Shown here in pieces: positions 25,088-34,334 of a DNA stretch of 64,000 nucleotides. Made by a program: the position numbers and the translations under genes. The notes under the pieces were generated by a model. It was given only the letters and a program-made list of their open reading frames with translations, ran no database searches and was not told the origin of the DNA. This DNA is from Streptomyces asoensis (lineage in GTDB: Bacteria > Actinomycetota > Actinomycetes > Streptomycetales > Streptomycetaceae), in the NCBI RefSeq assembly GCF_013085465.1, contig NZ_CP049838.1, positions 5,518,001-5,582,000 of the forward strand. Reading direction: 5' to 3'. Position 1 is the first letter of the stretch. Each line of letters opens with the position of its first letter.

Positions 25088-26657
25088 CGCCGCGCCACGG
25101 GTCTGGCTCCGGTGTGGGAGGCGCTGGCTGCGCCGGAGGCTTCTCCTTCTCCGGCCGGTCCGGGTGCCAGCCGTCGAGGAACGGGCGCAGCTGATTTTTC
25201 GTCGGCTTCGCGTTGAAGTCGCGGGCGGCCAGGCCCTGGCCGTTCGTGGTGGGGTCGAGCCGATCGGCCTCCGTGTTCCCCCAAGCCGACCACTCACGCA
25301 GCCTCTCGACTTCGAGGACGTCTTCCGACGCGGCGGCGACTTCATCCAGCGCGGCACAGAACGCCCGGATCTCACCCGCGGCCCGCCACTGCTCAAGCGC
25401 CGTGCCGAGGTGCTCGGCCCGTACCGCGTGAACCGCCTTCACCGAAGCCGCACTTACCGCGGCCTCCCACTCCCGCCGCTCGCGCTCCTCCTGCTCCGCC
25501 GCCAGCCGCCGGCGTTCGGCCTCCTGGCGCTCCCGCTCCTCTCGCAGACGCCGCTGCTCGGCCTCTCGTTCCAGCCGGGCCCGCTCCTGCTCCTCCGCGC
25601 GTGCCTTCAACGCCCGGAAGATTGAGCCGATCTGCTCCTCCAACGGCTTCTTGGCCGTGTCGGCCCATTCCTTCTTCCAGCCGTAGCTGTAGCTGTAACC
25701 TGAGTTCTCGCTGACCAGCAGCTCCAGTTCGCCGGACGGCTCGAACTTGTGGGCTGGGGTGACCCGTTGCCAGTCGTACGTGCGCCGGCCCGGCTGCTTG
25801 GGGACGTACCGGACCTGCTTCTGCCGCTCACGGAAGCCGATCTCGTACGTCCTGCCGTGGACGGTGAGCAGCGGCCTCGGCTGTCTGCGCTTCTTGGACA
25901 CCGCGATCTCGCCGTACCGCGCGAGTGCCTGATCGGCGAGGAGCCGGAGCAGCGCGAGCACCCTCGGCAGGACCTCCTCGGAGATCTCGAAGGCGCTGTG
26001 GTCCGCCGTGACGGCGGCGAGCACGTCCTCGACGTCGGTGATCACGCGGCTGCGCGCCAAACGGATCCGGTTCCACTCGGTGTCGTCCTCACCGGTCACC
26101 CGGAGCAGGCCGAGGAAGAAGTCGCCCTTCGCCCGCCCGCTGTACTTCAGGTGGTACCCGTCCGGAGCGCACTGCCGCGCCGCGTCGAATGCCCTGCGAT
26201 ACCGAGCCCGTTCCTCGGCACTGGGCTCCGGGATCCGAAGGAATCGTCCGGCCTTCTGTACCTGCGCGATGAGCGCTGGCCCGACAGCCGCCGGCGACGG
26301 GCGCGGAGGTTTCACGGCACGCTTCGATACGGGCTTCGTCTCCGTCGAAGGATCGGCATCCTGCTGAGGGCCAGCGGCAACCGGCGTCTCGGCTTCAGAC
26401 GCCGCCGCGCGAGGCTTGCGTGGAGCCAGCTCCGGACGGTCAGGATGATGACCATGCTCCAGGTGGAACCGACCCGCGTCAGTGATTTCCGCCTGCCACC
26501 TCCCCTTCTTCCTGGGCATGGTCACCAAGCCCCGGTCCCTGAGCGCGCGAGCCGTGACGGCGAGCTCGGGGCTGTCAGAAGTGACGGGGTCGGTTCCGCC
26601 CCCGATGCGGGTGAGGAGTGCGAGCTGCCGGTCATTTAACGGAGACCAAGGGTGCAT
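25017..26657 (-). CDS. Hypothetical protein with winged-helix-like N-terminus and coiled coil
   Basis: A 546-residue protein. Residues 5-70 resemble a winged helix (LNDRQLALLTRIGG... ITDAGRFHLEHG). A proline/lysine-rich linker follows, then a globular region, then a strongly charged coiled coil at about 355-410 (glutamate/arginine heptads). The C-terminus is tryptophan-rich. I cannot name the family. ATG 26657 was taken as start. It converges on and overlaps the hypothetical gene at 24245-25087. Confidence 0.65.
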   Translation of the reverse strand: MHPWSPLNDRQLALLTRIGGGTDPVTSDSPELAVTARALRDRGLVTMPRKKGRWQAEITDAGRFHLEHGHHPDRPELAPRKPRAAASEAETPVAAGPQQDADPSTETKPVSKRAVKPPRPSPAAVGPALIAQVQKAGRFLRIPEPSAEERARYRRAFDAARQCAPDGYHLKYSGRAKGDFFLGLLRVTGEDDTEWNRIRLARSRVITDVEDVLAAVTADHSAFEISEEVLPRVLALLRLLADQALARYGEIAVSKKRRQPRPLLTVHGRTYEIGFRERQKQVRYVPKQPGRRTYDWQRVTPAHKFEPSGELELLVSENSGYSYSYGWKKEWADTAKKPLEEQIGSIFRALKARAEEQERARLEREAEQRRLREERERQEAERRRLAAEQEERERREWEAAVSAASVKAVHAVRAEHLGTALEQWRAAGEIRAFCAALDEVAAASEDVLEVERLREWSAWGNTEADRLDPTTNGQGLAARDFNAKPTKNQLRPFLDGWHPDRPEKEKPPAQPAPPTPEPDPWRGVIDAHQDQGWRYGRQGRAQWWRR

Positions 26658-26833
26658 GGCGATGGTCGTACCGTCTCAGGTCTGCTCGGCACAAGCCGTG
26701 CAGTGACTCATTCGGGGCGTGAGGCGTACATCGCGCTAGGAGGAGGCGGAATGCCACTCCTCGGGAGCCAACCTGGGAGCCGGATCCCGAAGATCACACC
26801 CAGTTGGCTCCCAAAACAGGGCCACAACGCAAA

Positions 26834-26869
26834 TCAGGCCCGGTGCTGATCTCTCAGCACCGGGCCTGA
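26834..26869 (-). terminator. Terminator of tRNA-Pro
   Basis: The perfect 16-bp arms 26834-26849 and 26854-26869 flank TCTC, 16 bp beyond the 3' end of the tRNA. Confidence 0.8.
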
Positions 26870-26884
26870 CCTGGTGTTTCACGG

Positions 26885-26958
26885 TCGGGGTGGCGGGATT
26901 TGAACCCACGACCTCTTCGTCCCGAACGAAGCGCGCTGCCAAGCTGCGCTACACCCCG
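26885..26958 (-). tRNA. tRNA-Pro (anticodon CGG)
   Basis: Read on the minus strand, the acceptor stem CGGGGTG pairs with CACCCCG and is followed by discriminator A. The anticodon arm is CTTCG-TTCGGGA-CGAAG, giving anticodon CGG, which reads CCG. The T-arm contains GGGTTCAAATCCC. The CCA end is not encoded. This 74-nt gene marks the border between the accessory half and the conserved core. tRNA 3' ends are common integration targets, but I see no second copy of its 3' end in the window. Confidence 0.95.
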
Positions 26959-27000
26959 ATGTCGCTGCTTGTCCTGCTTGTCGCGGCGACGTCGTTTACT

Positions 27001-27786
27001 TTAGCCCACCGGTGGCCCGAGACGAAATCCGGTTTTGGAGCGGTGGCTGATCGGGTTCGGGCGGGTGTGGTCGAGGGCCACGAGGAGGACCGCGAGGGCG
27101 TAGAAGGAGAGGCCGAGGAGGAGGGCGTTGGCGAGGGCGTGTTTGTAGCCGTGGGTCTCGACGTCGAAGAAGGGGTAGAGGTAGCGGCCCGGGGTGCCGA
27201 CCGTGATCAGCTGGGCGCGGGTGAGGGAGAACGCCAGGTAGGTGACCGGGTAGATCATCCAGGTGACGGCCCGGCGCAGGCGCAGTCGGCCCGGGGGTGT
27301 CAGCAGCAGCCAGTCCAGGACGGCGGCTGTCGGTGTCACCGTGTGGACGAGGTGTCCGGCGATCAGGTGCCAGCCCGTGGGGGCGGCCGTCGTGCCGGTC
27401 ACCGAGAAGGGGACGGCGGCGTCCGCCAGGAGCAGGTGGTAGACGAGGCCGGTCATCGTGACGTAGAGCAGTGCGGCGCCCGTCAGGGCGGCGGGGAGGG
27501 GCCGGCGGGCCGTCCACGCGCGGCGGGCGGACAGCAGCGCGACCACGGCAAGCAGGATGTTGCTCTGGATCGCGAAGTGGCTCAGGACCCGCAAGGGGCT
27601 GCCGAGCAGGAGGGCGAGCGTCACGCCCGCGGCCGCGGTGCCGGCCAGCAGCAGGCGCAGGACGGCGGCCAGTGGACGGCGTGCAGGGGCGACCACCGCC
27701 GAGGCGGGGACGGAGGAGAGCAGTAGCGCGTGGGTCCGCGGGATCGCGGGCAGATCCGGGATGTCCCTGGGTAGCGGCGCGGTCAT
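27001..27786 (-). CDS. Pr6Pr family membrane protein
   Basis: A 261-residue integral membrane protein with about six hydrophobic segments, first near residues 42-62. Landmarks are [42 protein letters not shown] and [13 protein letters not shown] with the YPFFD motif, as in the Pr6Pr/FAR-17a/AIG1-like family. Its role in bacteria is not established. The gene ends 42 bp upstream, in chromosome order, of the tRNA-Pro 5' end. Confidence 0.8.
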   Translation of the reverse strand: MTAPLPRDIPDLPAIPRTHALLLSSVPASAVVAPARRPLAAVLRLLLAGTAAAGVTLALLLGSPLRVLSHFAIQSNILLAVVALLSARRAWTARRPLPAALTGAALLYVTMTGLVYHLLLADAAVPFSVTGTTAAPTGWHLIAGHLVHTVTPTAAVLDWLLLTPPGRLRLRRAVTWMIYPVTYLAFSLTRAQLITVGTPGRYLYPFFDVETHGYKHALANALLLGLSFYALAVLLVALDHTRPNPISHRSKTGFRLGPPVG

Positions 27787-27899
27787 ACCCTCACGCTAGA
27801 CAAGCACGACAAAAGGGGCGATACGGGAGGGCTGTTCGGGGGAACCGCGGCCGCCTCTCCGCGCCCTCCGCCCCTCCGCAGCCCCCACCTCTCCGCCAC

Positions 27900-28205
27900 C
27901 TCCGCCCCGCTTCGCCCCCTGCCCCTCGGCCTGCTCCGCCCCGCTTCGCCCCCTGCTCCTCGGCCTGCTCCGCCCCGCTTCGCCCCCTGCTCCTCGGCCT
28001 GCTCCGCCCCGCTTCGCCCCCTGCTCCTCGGCCTGCTCCGCCCCGCTTCGCCCCCTGCTCCTCGGCCTGCTCCGCCCCGCTTCGCCCCCTGCTCCTCGGC
28101 CTGCTCCGCCCCGCTTCGCCCCCTGCTCCTCGGCCTGCTCCGCCCCGCTTCGCCCCCTGCTCCTCGGCCTGCTCCGCCCCGCTTCGCCCCCTGCTCCTCG
28201 GCCTA
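27900..28205. repeat. Tandem repeat, nine copies of 34 bp
   Basis: The unit begins CTCCGCCCCGCTTCGCCCCC and ends TGCTCCTCGGCCTG. Copies start at 27900, 27934, 27968 and every 34 bp to 28172. The first copy has CCCCTCGG instead of CTCCTCGG; the rest are virtually identical. It fills the gap between the stop of the metallophosphoesterase gene and the start region of the Pr6Pr gene. Because 34 is not a multiple of three, it is not built as a protein repeat. Confidence 0.95.
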
Positions 28206-29129
28206 CTCCTGCCCGACCAACGTCAGCAAGGTCACCTCCGGCGGGCATGCGAACCGCACCGGTGTGTAGCGGTTCGTTCCGCAGCCCGCCGACACGTGCA
28301 GGTAGGACGTGTGCCCCTCCGCCGTGTGCGTCGACAGGCCCTTCACGCGCTCCGTGTCCAGGTCGCAGTTGGTGACCAGGGCGCCGTAGAAGGGGATGCA
28401 GAGCTGGCCGCCGTGGGTGTGGCCGGCCAGGATCAGGGGGTAGTCGTCCGCCGTGTAGGAGTCCAGGACCCGCAGGTAGGGCGCGTGCACCACACCCATC
28501 GAGAAGTCGGACGACGCCGACGGACCGCCGGCCACCTGCGCGTAGCGGTCGCGCTTGATGTGCGGGTCGTCCAGGCCCGTCAGCTCGATCGACACGCCCT
28601 CGACCTTCAGCACACCCCGGGTGTTCGTCAGGTTCAGCCAGCCCGCCGCGTCGAAGCCGTCGCGCAGGTCTTCCCACGGGTTGTGGACCACGTCGACGGC
28701 GGGCGCGTTGCCGTTCAGGCCGTGGCGCCCCTGGGCCTTCTCGAAGAGATAGCGGGCGGGGTTGCGCAGCTTCGGGCCGTAGTAGTCGTTCGAGCCGAAG
28801 ACGTAGGCGCCCGGGAACTCCATCAGGGGGCCGAGGGCGTCCAGGACCTCGGGCACGCCGTCCGGGTCGGACAGGTTGTCGCCGGTGTTGATCACGAAGT
28901 CGGGGCGCAGACCGGCCAGGGAACGCAACCAGCGCTGCTTCTTGCGCTGGCCGCCGACCATGTGGATGTCGGAGACCTGCAACACGCGCAGGGGGCGCAT
29001 CCCGGCGGGGAGGACAGGGACCGTCACCCGTCGCAGGCGGAAGGAGCGGGCTTCGAAGCCCGCCGCGTACACCAGACCGGCGGCGCCGGCCGCCGCAATG
29101 GACAGAGGTACTCCGTATCGCGCGCGCAT
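28203..29129 (-). CDS. Metallophosphoesterase
   Basis: A 308-residue calcineurin-like phosphoesterase. An N-terminal hydrophobic helix (residues 8-24) probably anchors it in the membrane. The metal site is spread over SDIHMV, NTGDNLSD, GSNDYYG and GHTHGGQ. The family hydrolyses phosphomonoesters or diesters; relatives in Streptomyces lie in this same position between the penicillin-binding protein and the tRNA. Its stop codon abuts the 34 bp tandem repeat. Confidence 0.9.
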   Translation of the reverse strand: MRARYGVPLSIAAAGAAGLVYAAGFEARSFRLRRVTVPVLPAGMRPLRVLQVSDIHMVGGQRKKQRWLRSLAGLRPDFVINTGDNLSDPDGVPEVLDALGPLMEFPGAYVFGSNDYYGPKLRNPARYLFEKAQGRHGLNGNAPAVDVVHNPWEDLRDGFDAAGWLNLTNTRGVLKVEGVSIELTGLDDPHIKRDRYAQVAGGPSASSDFSMGVVHAPYLRVLDSYTADDYPLILAGHTHGGQLCIPFYGALVTNCDLDTERVKGLSTHTAEGHTSYLHVSAGCGTNRYTPVRFACPPEVTLLTLVGQE

Positions 29130-29223
29130 ACGTCCATCGTGTCAGACGCCGTCAACGGCCCTTGCCCCGCCGCCCCTTAAATCGGCGGGCGTACGGCCAC
29201 CGACACCTGCGACAATCAAACCC

Positions 29224-29688
29224 ATGACCACGCTCAAGTCGAAGCTTCAGGAAGACCTCAACGCCGCGATCAAGGAGCGCGACGAGCTCCGCTCCTCGAC
29301 GCTCCGGCTCACGCTCACCGCGATCACCAAGGAGGAGGTCGCCGGCAAGGAGAAGCGCGTGCTCTCCGACGACGAGGTCCTCAAGGTGATCACCAAGGAG
29401 GCGAAGAAGCGCCGTGAGGCCGCGGACGCCTTCGCGCAGGGCGGTCGGGCCGAGTCGGCCGAGCGGGAGAAGGCGGAGGGCGAGCTGCTCGCCACCTACC
29501 TGCCCAAGCAGCTCAGCGAAGACGAGCTGAACGACATTGTCGCCCAGGCCGTCGCGGAGGCGAAGGCGGCCGGTGCCGAGGGGCCGAGGGCGATGGGCGC
29601 CGTCATGAAGATCGTGAACCCGAAGGTGGCCGGCCTGGCCGAGGGCGGCCGCGTCGCCGCGGTCGTCAAGAAGCTGCTCGCGGGCTGA
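29224..29688 (+). CDS. GatB/YqeY domain protein
   Basis: A 154-residue YqeY-type protein that is nearly all helix: MTTLKSKLQEDLNAAIKERD, TLRLTLTAI, then LATYLPKQLSEDEL and the C-terminal AGLAEGGRVAAVVK. It corresponds to the tail domain of the GatB amidotransferase subunit, which binds tRNA, but stand-alone copies have no established role. ATG 29224. Two hairpins follow the stop. Confidence 0.9.
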   Translation: MTTLKSKLQEDLNAAIKERDELRSSTLRLTLTAITKEEVAGKEKRVLSDDEVLKVITKEAKKRREAADAFAQGGRAESAEREKAEGELLATYLPKQLSEDELNDIVAQAVAEAKAAGAEGPRAMGAVMKIVNPKVAGLAEGGRVAAVVKKLLAG

Positions 29689-29702
29689 CCCCGGTCGCTT
29701 AC

Positions 29703-29729
29703 CTCGGCGGAGCATCGGCCTCCGCCGAG
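29703..29729 (+). terminator. Hairpin terminator
   Basis: CTCGGCGGA and TCCGCCGAG pair around GCATCGGCC, directly after the YqeY-protein gene. Confidence 0.6.
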
Positions 29730-29748
29730 CGCCACCGGCCCCGCACGA

Positions 29749-29808
29749 CGAACGGCCCCTGCCTCTCCGTACGAGAAGAATTCCCGTACGAGAAGCAGGG
29801 GCCGTTCG
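29749..29808. terminator. Long bidirectional terminator
   Basis: A near-perfect stem of about 24 bp (CGAACGGCCCCTGC against GCAGGGGCCGTTCG at the base) sits between the convergent YqeY and penicillin-binding protein genes. Confidence 0.8.
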
Positions 29809-29881
29809 CTATGTTCCGCGCCGGCGGACCGGCGGACCGACCGGCCGACCTCCCGGCGGACCTACCGGCGTCGGACCGGTC

Positions 29882-32155
29882 TCAGCCGCGTCCGCCGCCG
29901 TTTCCGTTTCCGTTGCTCTGGCCCTGGAAGAACGTGCCTCCGTCGTTGCCGCCGGTCGAGTTCCCGCCGTTCGTCGTGCCGTTGGTGAGCAGACCGGTGA
30001 GGAAGCCGTCGTCGTCGCCGGTGTCGCCGTTGTTGTCACCGTTGTCATCGTCGTCGTTCTCGTCGCCGCGGTCCTTGGCGGGCGGGTTCGGGATGTTGAC
30101 GAGGTTGAAGGACGGGGCTTCCTTGCCCTCGAGCGCGCCGGTCATCGCGTCGCGCCAGATCGGGCCGGGGGTGTCACCGCCGTAGACCTGGGAGTGGTAG
30201 ACGCCACCGATGGTGATGTTGGTCATCTCGACCTTCTGGGTGGCGCTGCCGACCCAGACGGCGCCCGCGAGGTTCGGGGTGTAGCCGACGAACCAGGCGT
30301 TCTTGCGGGAGTCCGTCGTACCCGTCTTACCGGCGTTGGCGCGGCCGGACAGACCGGCCTGCTTGCCGGTACCGGAGTCGGTCACACCGCTCAGCAGCGT
30401 GTTGACGGTGTCCGCGGTCTTCTCGCTCATCGCGCGCGAGCAGGTCGACTTCGGCACCTCCAGCGACTTCTTGGTGCCGCCCACGGTCTGGGTGATCGAC
30501 TCGATCGCGACCGGGGTGCAGTACATGCCCCGGCTGGCGAAGGCCGCGTACGCGCTCGCCATCGTCAGGGGGGAGAGGCCGGTGGAGCCGAGGGTCATCG
30601 ACGAGGGCACCTCGGGGACCTTGTCGCCGTTGCCCTGGACCACGCCCAGCTTGTCGGTCATCTTCACCACGGGGCACATGCCGATGTCGGCGAGCATCTG
30701 CACGAAGTAGGTGTTGACCGACAGCTCCATGGCCTTCTTCAGCTGGTACGGGCCCTTCTCGGACTCGCTCTCGTTCTCCAGCTTGTCGTTGCCCTGGTTG
30801 GTCCACGGCTTGCTGCTGCACGTCTGGACCGTGTCCGGGTACGGCATCTCGTACGGCGCCGGGTAGCTCTGGTTCGCCGGGCGGCCCTCCTCCAGCGCGG
30901 CCGCGGCCACGAACGGCTTGAAGGTCGAACCGGTCGGGAAGCCGTAGTTCGAGCCGCCCATGGAGGAGTTGACCGAGTAGTTGTACTCGGTCTCGTTCTT
31001 GCCGTAGCCGTACGGCTTCGACTGGCCCATCCCGAGGATCTTGCCGGTGCCGGGCTCGACGAGCGTGGCGGCCGCGGCGACCTTGTCGGACTTGTAGACG
31101 TGGTCCTTGAGCGAGTCCTGGACGGACTTCTGGGACTGCGGTTCGAGCGTCGTCCGGATCGTCAGGCCGCCCTGGTTCCAGAGCTTCGCCCGCACTTCCT
31201 TGGTCTTGCCGAAGACCGGGTCGCTGAGGAAGACGCGCTCCACGTACTTGCAGAAGAAGCTGGCGCCCTTCACGGCGGTGATGCAGCCGTTCTTCGGCTG
31301 CTTGACCTTCAGGCCCAGCGGGGTCTTCTGCGCCTTGGCGGCCTCCGCCTCGGTGATGTCGCCGACCTCGGCCATGCGCTTCAGCACGACGTTGCGGCGG
31401 TTGGTGGCCGTGACGTCGTCCTTGACCGGGTCGTAGACGGTCGGGGACTGGACGATGCCGGCCAGCAGCGCCGCCTGGGGGAGGGTGAGGTCCTTGGCGT
31501 GCGTGGAGAAGTAGCGCTGTGAGGCCGCCTCGACGCCGTACGCCTGCTCGCCGAAGAACGTGATGTTCAGGTAGTTCTCGAGGATCTTCTTCTTGCCGAG
31601 CTCCTCCTCCACCTGGATCGCGTACTTCAGCTCCTTGATCTTGCGGCCGATGGTCTGCTGGGTGGCCTGCGCGACCTTCGTCGGGTCGTCGCCGGCCTCC
31701 TCCACGAACACGTTCTTCACGTACTGCTGGGTGAGCGTGGAGGCGCCCTGGGAGACCCCGCTGCTCTGCACGTTCTTGTTGAGCGCGCGCAGCATGCCCT
31801 TCAGGTCGACCGCGCCGTGCTCGTAGAAGCGCGAGTCCTCGATCGCGACGATCGCCTTCTGCATGTACGGCGAGATGTTCTTGAGGTCGACCACCGTGCG
31901 GTCCCGCGAGTAGACCGTGGCGATCTGGCCGCCTTCGGCGTCGAGGATCGTGGTGCGCTGGCTCAGCGGGGGCGTCTTGAGATTGGCCGGGAGTTCGTCG
32001 AACGACTCCACCGACCCCTTGGCGGCGAGGCCCAGCGCGCCGAACGCGGGCAGGGCGATACCCGCCAGCACGGCTCCCGCGAGCACACTGACACCGAGGA
32101 ACTTGGCGGCCTGCTGCGTTGGCGACAGACCACCGCCCGAGCGCTTCTTTGGCAT
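29882..32155 (-). CDS. Class A penicillin-binding protein
   Basis: A 757-residue bifunctional cell-wall synthase. It has a cytoplasmic N-terminus, a membrane anchor at about residues 18-42, then a GT51 glycosyltransferase domain with EDSRFYEHGAVD and GASTLTQQYV. The transpeptidase domain has the active-site serine in GSTFKPF, SVN and KTGTTD. The C-terminus is an aspartate/asparagine/glycine-rich tail of about 60 residues. It polymerises and cross-links peptidoglycan outside the membrane. It is divergent from wblA across a 400 bp gap, the arrangement seen in other Streptomyces. Confidence 0.95.
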   Translation of the reverse strand: MPKKRSGGGLSPTQQAAKFLGVSVLAGAVLAGIALPAFGALGLAAKGSVESFDELPANLKTPPLSQRTTILDAEGGQIATVYSRDRTVVDLKNISPYMQKAIVAIEDSRFYEHGAVDLKGMLRALNKNVQSSGVSQGASTLTQQYVKNVFVEEAGDDPTKVAQATQQTIGRKIKELKYAIQVEEELGKKKILENYLNITFFGEQAYGVEAASQRYFSTHAKDLTLPQAALLAGIVQSPTVYDPVKDDVTATNRRNVVLKRMAEVGDITEAEAAKAQKTPLGLKVKQPKNGCITAVKGASFFCKYVERVFLSDPVFGKTKEVRAKLWNQGGLTIRTTLEPQSQKSVQDSLKDHVYKSDKVAAAATLVEPGTGKILGMGQSKPYGYGKNETEYNYSVNSSMGGSNYGFPTGSTFKPFVAAAALEEGRPANQSYPAPYEMPYPDTVQTCSSKPWTNQGNDKLENESESEKGPYQLKKAMELSVNTYFVQMLADIGMCPVVKMTDKLGVVQGNGDKVPEVPSSMTLGSTGLSPLTMASAYAAFASRGMYCTPVAIESITQTVGGTKKSLEVPKSTCSRAMSEKTADTVNTLLSGVTDSGTGKQAGLSGRANAGKTGTTDSRKNAWFVGYTPNLAGAVWVGSATQKVEMTNITIGGVYHSQVYGGDTPGPIWRDAMTGALEGKEAPSFNLVNIPNPPAKDRGDENDDDDNGDNNGDTGDDDGFLTGLLTNGTTNGGNSTGGNDGGTFFQGQSNGNGNGGGRG

Positions 32156-32562
32156 GAGGGCAGCCTACGTTCTCATTCGCCGGACACGCGTCAATGCCTT
32201 GGCCTAAGCTGCTCTCAACTGTCACAGCAGCAGGGCTACGTATCAATACGTCCGGCGACCCCGAATCGTTCCGGAGGTTCCCCGACTTTTTTGATGGGGA
32301 CGTGTCCGAATCCGCCTTGTGTGTCACCCGGCGTCCGTTGTGACTCAACTGAACTGTCCCGGTTGCCGGGAAAGTCGCATATGTCGCGGGCTCACTCCCC
32401 CGGGTGATCTGCCGCTTACGCATAGTCCGTTCGGGCCATTCAAGATTGGGCCCGAAGGGGGTGTTGCGCTGTGCCCACCTTCCGTAACGTCCTCAACTGG
32501 CGGCGGTGAATATGCCGCTGCCGCCGTGGGGGAGCCTCGATTCGGGAGAGGACGGCGCCGGT
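32156..32562. promoter_or_regulatory. Divergent promoter region, PBP / wblA
   Basis: No gene was found in this 407-bp gap. It is relatively AT-rich and holds the inverted repeat ACGTAT-CA-ATACGT at 32238-32251. A long wblA leader is likely because the start codon is far from these sequences. Confidence 0.5.
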
Positions 32563-32901
32563 ATGGGCTGGGTAACCGACTGGAGTGCGCAGGCTGCCTG
32601 CCGCACTACCGATCCGGATGAACTGTTCGTTCAGGGAGCAGCGCAGAACAGGGCCAAGGCGGTGTGCACCGGATGTCCGGTACGCACCGAATGCCTGGCC
32701 GACGCGCTCGACAATCGCGTCGAGTTCGGCGTGTGGGGAGGCATGACCGAGCGCGAGCGCCGCGCACTGCTGCGCAGGCGTCCGACTGTGACCTCCTGGC
32801 GCCGCCTGCTGGAGACGGCGCGTTCGGAGTACGAGCGTGGGGCGGGCATCCTGCCGCTCGACGACGACGAGATCTACGAGAACTACGCGGCGGTGGGCTG
32901 A
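32563..32901 (+). CDS. wblA: WhiB-family iron-sulfur regulator WblA
   Basis: A 112-residue WhiB-like protein with four cluster cysteines: one in QAACRTTD and three in VCTGCPVRTEC. The GVWGG turn and a basic C-terminal region (ERERRALLRRRP) follow and bind DNA or the sigma factor. It is nearly identical to the Streptomyces WblA I know, a pleiotropic regulator of sporulation that represses antibiotic production, and it has the same neighbours. ATG 32563 follows GGAGAGG; GTG 32506 or ATG 32512 would add about 20 residues and have weaker sites. Confidence 0.93.
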   Translation: MGWVTDWSAQAACRTTDPDELFVQGAAQNRAKAVCTGCPVRTECLADALDNRVEFGVWGGMTERERRALLRRRPTVTSWRRLLETARSEYERGAGILPLDDDEIYENYAAVG

Positions 32902-32915
32902 GGAGAACCCTCGGC

Positions 32916-34334
32916 TCAGGCGTCGGCAGCCTCGGGCAGCTCCGGCCGGTTGGCCGCGAGCCGGTTCCCGATGTTCCGCAGTCCCGTGAGGTCATGCACA
33001 TCGCCGGGCAGCGCGGCCACTTCGGACACTGCCACCTCGGGGTGCAGTGCGGTGAAGCGGTCACGTGTGCGCTGCTCGCGGGAGAGCAGGTGCATGCGTT
33101 CCGCGTGCAGCCTCAGCAGGCCTGCGGTGAGGTCGTCCACGGTCCGGTCCGCGTCCGCGCCGGTGTTCGCGTCGGCGCTCGCTGTCCGGTCCGTGTCGGT
33201 GGCCGCGGGCCGGTTCGCGCCGGTGGGGGTGTCGCGCTCCGGATCGGTTGCGGGAGATTCTGAACTGCCGTACGTGTCGGGAGAGTTACGAAGACCAGCT
33301 TTCCCGCCGTCCTGATCCACAATGCGGGGCTCTTCAAGATTTTCCGCCGCGCGGGCATGGACGAGGTCGAGGTTCTCCGCAGCGGCGAGCGCCCGCTCGG
33401 CGGACAGCTGGGCGGCGCCGCTGCCGTGCACGCGGTTCAGGACCAGGCCGGCCAGCGGCATGTCCTCGGCGGCCAGCCGCTCCACGAAGTACGCGGCCTC
33501 CCTCAGCGCGTCCCGCTCGGGAGCCGCCACCACCAGGAACGCCGTGCCGGGCGCCTGGAGCAGCTTGTACGTGGCGTCCGCGCGCGTGCGGAAGCCGCCG
33601 AACATCGAATCCATCGCCGCGACGAACGTCTGTACGTCCTTCAGCAGCTGCCCGCCGAGCAGCTTGCCGAGCGCGCCGGTCATCATCGACATCCCGACGT
33701 TCAGGAACTTCATTCCCGCGCGGCCGCCGACCTTGGCGGGCGCGAGCAGGACGCGGATCAGCTTGCCGTCCAGGAACGACCCGAGCCGCTTCGGCGCGTC
33801 CAGGAAGTCCAGCGCCGAGCGGGACGGCGGTGTGTCGACGACGATCAGGTCCCACTCGTCCCGCGCGCGCAGCTGCCCCAGCTTCTCCATCGCCATGTAC
33901 TCCTGCGTGCCCGCGAAGCCCGCCGAGAGCGACTGGTAGAACGGGTTGCCCAGGATCGAGGCCGCCCGGTCGCCGTCCGCGTGCGCCTCGACGATCTCGT
34001 CGAAGGTGCGCTTCATGTCGAGCATCATGGCGTGCAGTTCGCCGTCCCCCTCGACGCCCTTGACGCGGCGCGGGGTGTTGTCCAGTGAGTCGATGCCCAT
34101 GGACTGGGCGAGCCGGCGGGCCGGGTCGATGGTGAGGACCACCACCTTGCGGCCCCGCTCGGCCGCCCTGAGCCCCAGCGCCGCCGCCGTGGTCGTCTTG
34201 CCGACGCCGCCGGAGCCGCAGCAGACCACGATGCGGGTCGCCGGGTCGTCGAGCAGCGGATCGAGGTCCAGCACGGGCGCGGGGGAGAGACGGCGCCGGG
34301 TGCTTCCCTGGTCGTGAGCCTGGTCCGGACTCAT
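32916..34334 (-). CDS. ArsA/Get3-like ATPase (second of pair)
   Basis: A 472-residue P-loop ATPase of the ArsA/Get3 type. The deviant Walker A is CGSGGVGKTTT, switch I holds TIDPARRLAQ, and switch II is VDTPPSRSALDF. The C-terminal region carries an insertion rich in Thr, Asp and Ala (about residues 360-400) that looks disordered. These paired ATPases are conserved beside wblA in actinobacteria; their client is unknown. ATG 34334 overlaps the stop of the upstream ATPase (ATGA), so they are translated together and may form a heterodimer. Confidence 0.88.
   Translation of the reverse strand: MSPDQAHDQGSTRRRLSPAPVLDLDPLLDDPATRIVVCCGSGGVGKTTTAAALGLRAAERGRKVVVLTIDPARRLAQSMGIDSLDNTPRRVKGVEGDGELHAMMLDMKRTFDEIVEAHADGDRAASILGNPFYQSLSAGFAGTQEYMAMEKLGQLRARDEWDLIVVDTPPSRSALDFLDAPKRLGSFLDGKLIRVLLAPAKVGGRAGMKFLNVGMSMMTGALGKLLGGQLLKDVQTFVAAMDSMFGGFRTRADATYKLLQAPGTAFLVVAAPERDALREAAYFVERLAAEDMPLAGLVLNRVHGSGAAQLSAERALAAAENLDLVHARAAENLEEPRIVDQDGGKAGLRNSPDTYGSSESPATDPERDTPTGANRPAATDTDRTASADANTGADADRTVDDLTAGLLRLHAERMHLLSREQRTRDRFTALHPEVAVSEVAALPGDVHDLTGLRNIGNRLAANRPELPEAADA

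Noticed and set aside
27900..28205. CRISPR-like array
   Set aside because: The repeats are directly adjacent, with no unique spacers and no cas genes nearby. It is a plain tandem repeat.
27471..29180. Long plus-strand open frame (569 residues)
   Set aside because: It runs antisense through the metallophosphoesterase and Pr6Pr genes and the 34-bp repeat, with proline/arginine-rich shadow composition and no start site.
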